Source: a virus. Taken from it: a stretch of 34,483 nt of DNA. The DNA is taken from positions 1 through 34,483 of the IMG/VR virus record IMGVR_UViG_3300049847_000145; one strand, 5' to 3'. A program made the translations under genes and the position numbers. The stretch's first letter is position 1. Each line of letters starts with the position of its first letter. The notes under the pieces were generated by a model. It saw only the letters and a program-made list of their open reading frames with translations, was not told where the DNA came from and did not search any database. Positions 5,978-11,949 of this stretch are shown piece after piece.

Positions 5978-6639
5978 GCTGACACCGCATTGAGCCGATC
6001 CAGCAGGCCGCAAGGGTCCAGTTTTTCCCACACGTCGGCATCTGCGGCATCTGCGGCCGCACCGGCGGCATCGGCGGCACCGGCGGCATGGGCGGCACGG
6101 GCGGCACGGACGGCACCGGCGGCACCGGCGGCACCGGCGGCACGGGCGGCACGGACGGCACCGGCGGCACCGGCGGCACGGGCGGCACGGACGGCACCGG
6201 CGGCACCGGCGGCACGGGCGGCACCGGCGGCACTGTCGGAAGTGCGCAGCTCGCACATGGCGCGCCACGTGTCGCCGTGGCCATGCGCATCTGCTGCCGC
6301 CTGCGCCAGACTAAGCGAGTCCCACATCCAATCCATGATGATGGCGAGCCGTTCTGCATCGTGATCGTTGCCACTGCCAGGCGCATCTATGGCAGCAGCT
6401 ATCCACGCCTCGCTGTTGAGCAGAGCGAGCGGCATGCGATCCTGAATGATTATGATCCACGCGTGGATCACCGCCGACATGCAATCAGGGCGCGCGTCTG
6501 TCACGCGCCCGGTGGCAGCCACGTTCAGCGCGGCTATCGTGCAGGCCGCATCTTTGTCGCCGATCCCGTGCACGATGCGGTGCGTGCGCAGAAAGTCTGC
6601 GTACTGCTGGCGTAATTCTGGGGTGTAGATTTCGATCAT
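5974..6639 (-). CDS. Hypothetical protein with long Ala/Gly/Arg repeat tract
   Basis: 221 residues. Residues 1-130 form a globular-looking domain starting MIEIYTPELRQQYADFLRTHRIVHGIGD, with WIIIIQDRMP and WMWDSLSL. Residues about 135-205 are a low-complexity tract of AAGAARAAGAVR-type units. The last 20 residues (WEKLDPCGLLDRLN) look like a conserved closing segment. I recall phage relatives with the same two ends and an Ala-rich middle of variable length, so the tract appears to be a real, length-variable part of the protein. ATG 6639 has GGAG 7 bases upstream within the module shared by this operon. Function unknown. Confidence 0.78.
   Translation of the reverse strand: MIEIYTPELRQQYADFLRTHRIVHGIGDKDAACTIAALNVAATGRVTDARPDCMSAVIHAWIIIIQDRMPLALLNSEAWIAAAIDAPGSGNDHDAERLAIIMDWMWDSLSLAQAAADAHGHGDTWRAMCELRTSDSAAGAARAAGAAGAVRAARAAGAAGAVRAARAAGAAGAAGAVRAARAAHAAGAADAAGAAADAADADVWEKLDPCGLLDRLNAVSA
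6055..6235 (+). repeat. GC-rich 9-bp tandem repeat tract
   Basis: About 20 tandem units of the type GGCACCGGC with variants GGCACGGGC and GGCACGGAC, arranged in a higher-order pattern of about 36-45 bases. It lies inside the leftward gene 5974-6639 and encodes its Ala/Gly/Arg tract. Because the unit is a multiple of three, several frames on both strands stay open through it, giving spurious collagen-like (GGT) and Ala/Pro frames. Confidence 0.9.
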
Positions 6640-6734
6640 GATTTTCTCCGGTTGTTGATCTGAAGTGTTAGGCGTCTCGTTTCAGTCCAGGCCGGTCGCT
6701 GGCGGCGCGTCGCGGAAGATTGCGGCGATGCGCT

Positions 6735-7178
6735 CTAAAGCTTGGGCCATTTCCTCGCGCCGGCCTTGCGACGCTCTCTCATCGCTGCGACGTAGGCGCG
6801 GCAAAGGTCGGCAACTTCGTCCACCGACGCGCTGACATTATCACCGTAGCCGTCGCATGCCTCGGACCAAACGCCGTCACAATCGTCGGGCATTAGCGCG
6901 ACGCAGGTATGCAACTTTACCCGCTTGCTTACGCACGCAAGGTCGTGCAACTGGCGCCGGTATTCAGCCGCGGCCGGTCTCGCGGCGTAGAACTCGTTTT
7001 GCTTTTGGACAGCTCGAGCGAATGCGTCTTGGGGCGTGATGCCAATTTTGAGCTTGCCGCTGATCTTCCAGCCGCTGCCATGATTGACTAGCACCTTGCC
7101 GTCGCTCATGTAGCGCTTGACCTTGCAGGTGTACTGAATTGTGCCGACGATGGTGCCATGTGCTGATAGCCTTGCCAT
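6735..7178 (-). CDS. Hypothetical protein
   Basis: 147 residues from ATG 7178 with GGAG 6-7 bases upstream. The N-terminal half reads as beta strands (TIVGTIQYTCKVKRYMSDGKVLVNHG), the C-terminal half as helices ending in a basic RERRKAGARKWPKL. Five cysteines are present in the middle. No family recognised. Member of the leftward early operon controlled from the 8271-8571 region. Confidence 0.72.
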   Translation of the reverse strand: MARLSAHGTIVGTIQYTCKVKRYMSDGKVLVNHGSGWKISGKLKIGITPQDAFARAVQKQNEFYAARPAAAEYRRQLHDLACVSKRVKLHTCVALMPDDCDGVWSEACDGYGDNVSASVDEVADLCRAYVAAMRERRKAGARKWPKL

Positions 7179-7200
7179 GATGGTCTCCGGTTGTGTTAGT

Positions 7201-7242
7201 CACTGCTGGATGCGCCCTCCGAGGCGCATGGGGCAGGGACTA
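7201..7242 (-). repeat. Duplicated intergenic hairpin module, copy 1
   Basis: Shares CACTGCTGG-ATGCG...CGCAT-GGGGCARGG...CTA with 7459-7501. The core is a perfect hairpin ATGCGCC/GGCGCAT (7210-7229, 6-base loop). It contains the stop codon of the gene ending at 7240 and lies just before the ribosome-binding site of the next leftward gene. Confidence 0.85.
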
Positions 7243-7434
7243 GGCTGTGTAATCGGCGCCAAGGTGACGCACCTCAACCCACGATGCCATGGTGTCAAGC
7301 GCATGCTTTAGAACGATGCCCGACTTAAAATCAGCAACGGCGAGAACGACTTTATTCCCGTCGCAGATAAATTCGCACTGAAACGCGATGCTGCCGTCTG
7401 TGAGTTTGGTATCCACTAATTCTACGCTTTGCAT
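7240..7434 (-). CDS. Small hypothetical protein
   Basis: 64 residues from ATG 7434 (MQSVELVDTKLTDG), with CCGGAG 7 bases upstream. An in-frame ATG at 7488 lies in the intergenic hairpin and would read through the ribosome-binding site, so I reject it. The protein is beta-rich at the start with a helix at the end (KHALDTMASWVEV). No family recognised. Confidence 0.75.
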   Translation of the reverse strand: MQSVELVDTKLTDGSIAFQCEFICDGNKVVLAVADFKSGIVLKHALDTMASWVEVRHLGADYTA

Positions 7435-7458
7435 GATGTTCTCCGGTTGGTTGATAGG

Positions 7459-7501
7459 CACTGCTGGATGCGCTCTGTCACAGCGCATGGGGCAAGGGCT
7501 A
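7459..7501 (-). repeat. Duplicated intergenic hairpin module, copy 2
   Basis: Second copy of the 7201-7242 module. Its hairpin is ATGCGCT/AGCGCAT (7468-7488, 7-base loop). Compared with copy 1 the innermost stem pair changes from C-G to T-A on both sides, so pairing is kept while sequence differs. Confidence 0.85.
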
Positions 7502-7750
7502 TATCATGCGTTCTGATCGCGCCAGTTGTTCGGCGGTCACGTACCGGCGCGAGTTAGAACACCAGTGTTGCAACGTGACGATGCCATCCGACTCGCCATC
7601 GACGAACCATTCGCGCACGCCGTATTTGCGATGGTCTGTGTCGCTTGAGAGCGTCACTGTCCGGCGGCCAAATTTGTCGATCTCTACGAAGTCGATTTGT
7701 CCAGTCCATATTTTTCGTTCTGTCGGTCGCCCTAGTGCATCTCGTTCCAT
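7499..7750 (-). CDS. Small hypothetical protein
   Basis: 83 residues from ATG 7750, with GGAG 7 bases upstream in the common module. Charged and beta-rich (WTGQIDFVEIDKFGRRTVTLSS), with one REWFVDGESDG turn and a C-terminal TAEQLARSERM helix. It could be a small structural or regulatory early protein; nothing more can be said. Confidence 0.75.
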   Translation of the reverse strand: MERDALGRPTERKIWTGQIDFVEIDKFGRRTVTLSSDTDHRKYGVREWFVDGESDGIVTLQHWCSNSRRYVTAEQLARSERMI

Positions 7751-7777
7751 GATGGTCTCCGGTTTGTTGTGGATGGG

Positions 7778-8017
7778 TTAAACGCGGGTTACGGCAGGTT
7801 TCTTTTCGTCGTTCTTGAAATCGACAATCCAAGTATTGTCAAGGCTGGAAATCTTCATGGTGTGCCCGCGTGAGGCCTTGCATTTGTAGTTGATGCCTAA
7901 CCCCATGCTGTGAGCAATCACGCCACACACCCATGAGCGGGCAGCTACGCTTGAGGACATATGCGGGCAATCCTCAATGCGCCCGTTTATGTAGCCATCA
8001 CGATATTCTTGGTTCAT
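7778..8017 (-). CDS. Small hypothetical protein
   Basis: 79 residues from ATG 8017 with CCGGAG upstream. It starts MNQEYRDGYINGRIEDCPH, has a central CGVIAHSMGLGINYKCKA and a beta-like C-terminus. Three Cys and several His could bind metal, but no family is recognised. Member of the leftward early operon. Confidence 0.72.
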   Translation of the reverse strand: MNQEYRDGYINGRIEDCPHMSSSVAARSWVCGVIAHSMGLGINYKCKASRGHTMKISSLDNTWIVDFKNDEKKPAVTRV

Positions 8018-8040
8018 TTCGTTCTCCGGTTTGTTGTGGG

Positions 8041-8238
8041 TTAGGCTGCGGCAAGCAAGTCGCGCAGGGTTTGTTCGCCGTCTATGAGGACCGTGGCGCC
8101 CATATCTTTTGCGTGCCGCAACACGGTAAGGGTGAGAGTCTTTGATCCGGCAATCGCTGCCAAATGACAGGCGGCTGTGTTTGCCGGGTAGAACAATGTG
8201 GCGCCGTAAACTGATTTTGCTTTGACTTGGATTTCCAT
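8041..8238 (-). CDS. Small hypothetical protein, first gene after the inner promoter
   Basis: 65 residues from ATG 8238 (MEIQVKAKSVYGATLFYPAN), with CCGGAG 8 bases upstream. A longer in-frame start at 8283 would lie in the operator palindrome and is rejected. The sequence alternates short strands and helices (GSKTLTLTVLRHAKDMGATVLIDGEQTLRDLL), a compact alpha/beta protein; from memory, similar short proteins occur widely in phages. Function unknown. Confidence 0.75.
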   Translation of the reverse strand: MEIQVKAKSVYGATLFYPANTAACHLAAIAGSKTLTLTVLRHAKDMGATVLIDGEQTLRDLLAAA

Positions 8239-8270
8239 TTCGTTCTCCGGTTGTTTATCTGATACTGTGA

Positions 8271-8303
8271 GTGCATTATGCACCTAAAGGTTTCAGCATG
8301 CAA
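8271..8303 (-). promoter_or_regulatory. Leftward promoter overlapped by operator palindrome GTGCATAATGCAC
   Basis: On the minus strand TTGCAT (8303-8298) and CATAAT (8280-8275) are separated by 17 bases, a fair sigma-70 promoter with a good -10. The -10 box lies entirely inside a perfect 13-bp palindrome (8271-8283). Two relatives of that palindrome flank the start of the helix-turn-helix gene. A protein bound here would block RNA polymerase, so this looks like a repressor-controlled promoter for 8041-5717. Confidence 0.6.
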
Positions 8304-8320
8304 GAACTATTTTTCGGTTT

Positions 8321-8336
8321 CTTGACCTAGATCAAG
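8321..8336. promoter_or_regulatory. Palindrome CTTGACCTAGATCAAG
   Basis: A near-perfect 16-bp dyad overlapping the end of the helix-turn-helix gene. The inner TTGACCTAGATCAA is one base from the FNR/ANR box TTGATnnnnATCAA, and its centre is about 60 bases upstream of the predicted start of the leftward promoter. It may be an activator site or simply a palindrome. Confidence 0.3.
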
Positions 8337-8521
8337 TCGGAGGTGCTAAATTGCTGATTATCAACAGTATTTTCTTGCGACTTTTTCGCAATTCTGGCCG
8401 CCGCGCGGCGCACAGTTGACGGTTGCAGGCCGGTTTTCCGAGCCGCCGCGTATGCCGATATGCCAGTCCGCGCCATGAGGCGTAATGCGCGGTCGGTTGC
8501 TGCTGATTGTCGTGCGCCCAT
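8327..8521 (-). CDS. Small helix-turn-helix protein, candidate repressor
   Basis: 64 residues from ATG 8521 (MGARQSAATDRALRLMARTG); AGGTGG lies upstream, and a GTG at 8530 is an alternative. Residues about 20-45 (ISAYAAARKTGLQPSTVRRAAARI) form a helix-turn-helix of the resolvase/homeodomain-like kind, where AYAAARKTG is the first helix and STVRRAAARI the recognition helix. It is small, basic and divergent from the gene at 8649, with operator-like palindromes at its own promoter region (8535-8571) and at the leftward promoter (8271-8283). I infer it regulates both, but another protein could be the binder. Confidence 0.75.
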   Translation of the reverse strand: MGARQSAATDRALRLMARTGISAYAAARKTGLQPSTVRRAAARIAKKSQENTVDNQQFSTSDLI

Positions 8522-8534
8522 GATATCCACCTAT

Positions 8535-8571
8535 GTGTATTATGCACCGTCATACATAGCGCATAATGCGC
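8535..8571. promoter_or_regulatory. Paired operator-like palindromes in the divergent intergenic region
   Basis: GTGTATTATGCAC (8535-8547) and GCGCATAATGCGC (8559-8571) match the palindrome at 8271-8283 with few changes; the shared form is roughly GYGCATWATGCRC. Their centres are 24 bases apart, about two helical turns. A wider dyad (CTATGT at 8531-8536 and ACATAG at 8554-8559) covers the same area. Each site contains a CATAAT-like -10 on one strand, so they may control divergent transcription of the genes at 8521 and 8649. Confidence 0.6.
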
Positions 8572-8620
8572 GCAGTGTCAAGCGCCGCGTTGCAAGACCG
8601 CGCGAATCGGCATAGTCTAT

Positions 8621-8638
8621 GTAGATCGAATAATCTAC
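8621..8638. promoter_or_regulatory. Inverted repeat GTAGAT-N6-ATCTAC upstream of 8649
   Basis: A perfect 6+6 inverted repeat 11 bases before the start codon of the gene at 8649. The same arms recur directly at the end of that gene (9077-9103). It could be an mRNA hairpin or a protein-binding site. Confidence 0.5.
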
Positions 8639-8648
8639 AAGGCATGCC

Positions 8649-9080
8649 ATGAGCCAGACGTTCACCAAGCTGTTCGCATCGATCACTGCCAGCACAATCT
8701 GGTGCGAGCCGGCTCCGACAAAGGTAGTGTGGATCACGATGCTCGCAATGGCCGATCACGTAGGCCGCGTTCACGCAAGCGTGCCAGGACTCGCGCACAT
8801 CTCGCAGGTGACGCTTACAGAGTGCCAGACCGCACTTGATACGTTGCTATCACCCGACAGATACAGTCGTAGCACATCCGAAGAGGGGCGCCGCATAAAG
8901 CCGATTGACGGCGGCTGGCAGCTAATCAACTACATCACATACCGCGAACGTATAGATCACGAGTCAGCAAAAGAGGCCAAGCGGAAATACATCGCAAACC
9001 GCCGCGCGAAGGAAAAGAAAGCCGTGACCATCAATGCCAACAGCGTAACAGTGATCGACAAAGAATCGTTTGAAAAGTAG
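8649..9080 (+). CDS. Phage replication-type protein with winged-helix-like N-terminus
   Basis: 143 residues. The N-terminal domain (KLFASITASTIWCEPAPTKVVWITMLAMADHVGRVHASVPGLAHISQV in outline: a strand, then a helix starting TKVVWITMLAMAD, then the VPGLA turn) is the fold seen in many phage replication-initiation or DnaT-like proteins. It is followed by a wing carrying RRIKPIDGGWQLINY and a basic helix (KEAKRKYIANRRAKEKKA). It probably binds phage DNA or loads a helicase. The gene is divergent from the candidate repressor and flanked by GTAGAT inverted repeats. The ribosome-binding site is weak (CAAGGC). Confidence 0.8.
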   Translation: MSQTFTKLFASITASTIWCEPAPTKVVWITMLAMADHVGRVHASVPGLAHISQVTLTECQTALDTLLSPDRYSRSTSEEGRRIKPIDGGWQLINYITYRERIDHESAKEAKRKYIANRRAKEKKAVTINANSVTVIDKESFEK

Positions 9081-9103
9081 ATACAACATATCTACTGTAG
9101 ATA
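9077..9103. repeat. Alternating inverted repeats GTAGATA / TATCTAC / GTAGATA
   Basis: Three arms in a row: GTAGATA (9077-9083), TATCTAC (9089-9095), GTAGATA (9097-9103). The middle arm can pair with either neighbour, giving mutually exclusive hairpins or overlapping dyad sites. The first arm includes the stop codon of the preceding gene. A run of five AAG triplets follows. Confidence 0.75.
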
Positions 9104-9121
9104 CAAGAAGAAGAAGAAGCA

Positions 9122-9163
9122 GATGTAGAAGTAAAAAGCAGTCTACACATCGCGCGTTTTTTT
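9122..9163 (+). terminator. Possible rho-independent terminator
   Basis: GATGTAGA and TCTACACATC can pair (two-base bulge) around a 12-base loop, and a run of seven T follows after GCGCG at 9157-9163. The stem is modest and the T-run is a few bases away, so termination may be partial. It lies between the replication-type gene and the gene at 9288; the rest of the gap to 9287 shows no gene. Confidence 0.4.
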
Positions 9164-9287
9164 GTTATTCTTGAAATTCGGGCGCAAGCCCGCGTGCCGG
9201 AACGGCCAAACACAGCAACACCACCGTCGCGTTGACACGCCACGCAAGTAAGCGCATGCTTTCGCGCAATTTAGTGAGGTAACTGAC

Positions 9288-9449
9288 ATGCCAAAGGGAT
9301 CAAAAGTAGCAAAAGTCGAAGCCGCACTCAAACGCGAGTATCCAAACAACCCAGCCGCAGTCTACGGCACGCTCAACAAAGTCGGGTTGATGCGCGGCAA
9401 CAAGCCGACTGCAAAAGGCCGGCAGAAAGCCGGTAAGAGCAAGCGATAA
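9288..9449 (+). CDS. Small basic phage protein (MPKGSK family)
   Basis: 53 residues starting MPKGSKVAKVEAALKREY with a VYGTLNKVGLMRGNK core and a Lys/Arg-rich tail. Short proteins with this pattern occur just ahead of terminase genes in many phages; their function is unknown to me, but the charge suggests nucleic-acid contact. GAGGT lies 8 bases upstream. The stop overlaps the next start (TAATG). Confidence 0.85.
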   Translation: MPKGSKVAKVEAALKREYPNNPAAVYGTLNKVGLMRGNKPTAKGRQKAGKSKR

Positions 9450-9700
9450 TGGATCACAAATCCGAAGAGTGGACATTCGTGCTGCGCGACGATGATCCAA
9501 ATAACGCATACGTGCAGTGGCCTTACGGCGGCGCAAGCGTGGGTGGGTCTCGGCACGGACGAGAAAAACGGGCACGATTGATTTCCGCAGCACCTCAATT
9601 GCTGGCAGCGCTTGAAGCAACTCGGCATCTGTGGCAATCAACCGAGCATGCAAATGCATGCAATGTGGCAATTGCAAAAGCAACGCAACAAACGGATTGA
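9449..9700 (+). CDS. Hypothetical phage protein
   Basis: 83 residues, started by the ATG of the TAATG overlap. It has an RARLISAAPQLLAALEA helix near the middle, a segment found in a very widespread family of small phage proteins, and a C-terminal NVAIAKA helix. Likely an accessory early protein; function unknown. Confidence 0.8.
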   Translation: MDHKSEEWTFVLRDDDPNNAYVQWPYGGASVGGSRHGREKRARLISAAPQLLAALEATRHLWQSTEHANACNVAIAKATQQTD

Positions 9701-9705
9701 CTGAA

Positions 9706-10182
9706 ATGCCAGGCGGACGCCCACCCGATTATCGGGTAGAGTTTTGTGAGATTGCGCACGCGATGTGCCAGCAAGGGGCGACTGACCGTGAAGTAGCGCA
9801 ACGCTTGGATGTCGCCGAGGGGACGTTGTACCGCTGGCGGCATGAGCACCCAGAATTTCGTGAGTCGCTAAGACTGGGCAAGGAATCGGCAGATGATCGT
9901 GTAGAAAAGGCGCTTTACAATCGCGCCGTTGGATACAGCTTCGACTCGATCAAGATCATGCAGTATGAGGGTGAAGTTATTGTCGAACCTTACGTTGAGC
10001 ATGTGCCGCCAGATGTTGGCGCCGCAAAGCTGTGGCTGACAAATCGCCGCGGCCGAGAGTGGCGGGATAAAGTCCTGCACCAAGGCGATCCTGAAAACCC
10101 TCTGACCTTCTTAATCGCGGAAATGAACGCATCGAAGTCGCAATTGCCGATTGCACCGGATGACGATGGCAATGGCGATTGA
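9706..10182 (+). CDS. terS: Terminase small subunit
   Basis: 158 residues from ATG 9706 (MPGGRPPDYRVEFCEIAHAMCQQGATD). It recognises the packaging site on phage DNA and regulates the large subunit. Residues about 20-55 form a helix-turn-helix (TDREVAQRLDVAEGTLYRWRHEHPEFRESLR), followed by a helical oligomerisation segment with ALYNRAVGYSFDS and the DVGAAKLWLTNR pattern typical of this family, and an acidic C-terminal tail. The gene overlaps the large subunit, the usual order. A TTG/longer start at 9631 is rejected because it would lie inside the previous gene. Confidence 0.92.
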   Translation: MPGGRPPDYRVEFCEIAHAMCQQGATDREVAQRLDVAEGTLYRWRHEHPEFRESLRLGKESADDRVEKALYNRAVGYSFDSIKIMQYEGEVIVEPYVEHVPPDVGAAKLWLTNRRGREWRDKVLHQGDPENPLTFLIAEMNASKSQLPIAPDDDGNGD

Positions 10183-11734
10183 TTTCGCATATCGTCCGAC
10201 GGAAGATATCAACGATGTGCTGAGGTGCTATCGTGATCCGATGTGGCGCATCTGCAGTGGTGCGCTTTATCACATCATGATTAAGAGCGATGTCGGCGAT
10301 GGGCAGGTAGTTCGGTTTCATCCGAACAGTGCGCAGATAGATTTGCTCAAAAAGCTGTGGTACCGCAACATCATACTCAAAGCGCGGCAACGCGGGTTCA
10401 CTACGATGATCGCAATCATGTGGCTCGATCACGCGCTGTTCAACGCAGACCAGCGTTGCGGCATCATTGCGCAGGATATCGAGGCCGCGCAGTATATCTT
10501 CCGCGATAAAGTCAAACTCGCATACGACAGGCTGCCGCAAGCGCTGCGTAACAAGATGCCGCTCGCACGTGATAGCGCTAACGAACTGCTATTTGCTCAC
10601 AACAACAGCAGCGTGCGTGTCGCAACGTCAATGCGCTCCGGCACCATCAATCGATTGCATGTCAGCGAGTTCGGGAAGATATGCGCGAAGTTCCCTGATA
10701 AGGCCGGCGAAGTAGTTACCGGGTCATTCCCCGCTGTGCCGAATGATGGCGTCATCATCATCGAGTCAACAGCCGAGGGCCGCGACGGCGAATTCTACGC
10801 GATGACGGAACGCGCTAAAGCAAACCGCGATGCCAAGGTAAAGCTAACGCCGCGCGACTATCGATTCAAATTTGTGCCGTGGTGGGATGACCCAGGATAC
10901 CGACTCGATGATGCAACGTTCGGGATCACGGATATCGACAACGAGTATTTCGATGGCGTAGAAGCATCGCAAGGCACGCTGATCGACGAAGCGCAACGCA
11001 GATGGTACGTGGCAACACGTGACAGTGATTTCAGCGGCAATGCTGAACGCATGTGGCAGGAGTATCCGTCATACCCGGAGGAAGCTTTCCGCGTATCGAC
11101 AGAGGGCGCATACTACAGCGTGCAGATCACGCAGGCACGCAAGGCTGGGCGCATCGGCGCTGTTCCGTATGCCGAGGGCATTCCGGTAAACACGTTCTGG
11201 GATATAGGCAACAGCGACGGCACCGCAATCTGGCTGCATCAAAAGGTCGGGCTGGCGCATCGGTTCATCAAGTTCGTTGAGGGATGGGGCGAGCCGTATA
11301 GCTACTACATCAAGGCGCTGCAGAAAACGGAATACATCTGGGGCACGCACTATCTGCCGCACGATGCAGAGCATAAGAGGCAGCAGGGCGCAGAGGTAAC
11401 GTCGCCTATCGACATGCTAAAAAAGCTTGGACTCGGCGGGACGTGGACGGTTGTGCCGCGCGTATTGGAACTCTCGCACGGCATACAGCTAACGCGCGAT
11501 GCCATATCGCAAGCGTGGTTCGACGATACCGGATGCAGGGAAGGATTGGTGCATCTTGAAGGCTATCGCAAGTCATGGAATGAACGCGCGGGATGTTGGA
11601 GCGAACACCCGATAAAGAATATCCACACAGAGGGCGCAGATTCGTTCAGGCAGTTTGCGCAGTCGATTGATGTTGCGGGTATCATTGGCGACCCGAAGGC
11701 TAGGGTTATCAACTACAAACGGAAATGGCTATGA
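10160..11734 (+). CDS. terL: Terminase large subunit (packaging ATPase and nuclease)
   Basis: 524 residues from ATG 10160; starts at 10166 or 10172 are also possible. It pumps DNA into proheads and cuts concatemers. The Walker A variant KARQRGFTT lies at residues 74-82, the Walker B LHVSEFGK at 166-173 and motif III IIIESTAEG at 199-207. The RNase-H-like nuclease domain starts with FWDIGNSDGTAIW (Asp at about 348) and includes YLPHDAEHKR further on. The length fits podovirus/siphovirus terminases of this type. It overlaps the small subunit by 23 bases. Confidence 0.96.
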   Translation: MTMAMAIDFAYRPTEDINDVLRCYRDPMWRICSGALYHIMIKSDVGDGQVVRFHPNSAQIDLLKKLWYRNIILKARQRGFTTMIAIMWLDHALFNADQRCGIIAQDIEAAQYIFRDKVKLAYDRLPQALRNKMPLARDSANELLFAHNNSSVRVATSMRSGTINRLHVSEFGKICAKFPDKAGEVVTGSFPAVPNDGVIIIESTAEGRDGEFYAMTERAKANRDAKVKLTPRDYRFKFVPWWDDPGYRLDDATFGITDIDNEYFDGVEASQGTLIDEAQRRWYVATRDSDFSGNAERMWQEYPSYPEEAFRVSTEGAYYSVQITQARKAGRIGAVPYAEGIPVNTFWDIGNSDGTAIWLHQKVGLAHRFIKFVEGWGEPYSYYIKALQKTEYIWGTHYLPHDAEHKRQQGAEVTSPIDMLKKLGLGGTWTVVPRVLELSHGIQLTRDAISQAWFDDTGCREGLVHLEGYRKSWNERAGCWSEHPIKNIHTEGADSFRQFAQSIDVAGIIGDPKARVINYKRKWL

Positions 11735-11946
11735 GCGACACGAGACAAGACCTGATCGACGCATTCACGCGGCTCGGACGCGGATTTACCGACGCTGCTG
11801 TAACGCTGGCGGATATCATCCTGGGCGTTCCTGGAGATGATCTGATGCCGGTTGCGCCGACGAAGCCGGACGAAGTCCTGTCGCCGGCAGATGTGTATGC
11901 TGGCAAGAATTTCTCTGATGCGCAAACCGATGACGTGAAGAAGTAA
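11731..11946 (+). CDS. Small protein between terminase and portal
   Basis: 71 residues from ATG 11731 (ATGA overlap with the terminase stop). It starts MSDTRQDLIDAFTRLGRGFTDAAVTLADIIL, an amphipathic helix, and ends with an acidic tail. Three bases separate it from the portal start. Position suggests a head-assembly or packaging accessory protein; no family recognised. Confidence 0.75.
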   Translation: MSDTRQDLIDAFTRLGRGFTDAAVTLADIILGVPGDDLMPVAPTKPDEVLSPADVYAGKNFSDAQTDDVKK

Positions 11947-11949
11947 CCA

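Noticed and set aside
6088-6615. Rightward collagen-like frame (GGT repeats) and the other open frames across the GC repeat
   Set aside because: A 9-base repeat keeps many frames open. Only the leftward 5974-6639 frame has a good ribosome-binding site and ordered ends.
6682-6750. Leftward 22-codon frame MAQALERIAAIF...
   Set aside because: Very short, its start lies inside the previous gene and the spacing to GAGGAA is only about 3 bases. Possible but not supported; the 6640-6734 gap is otherwise empty apart from the leader.
7240-7488. Longer start at 7488 for the gene ending at 7240
   Set aside because: The added 18 residues would be coded by the intergenic hairpin and the ribosome-binding module shared with other genes.
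7201-7501. The duplicated hairpins as terminators or CRISPR-like repeats
   Set aside because: No T-run follows on either strand, only two copies exist and the spacing holds a gene.
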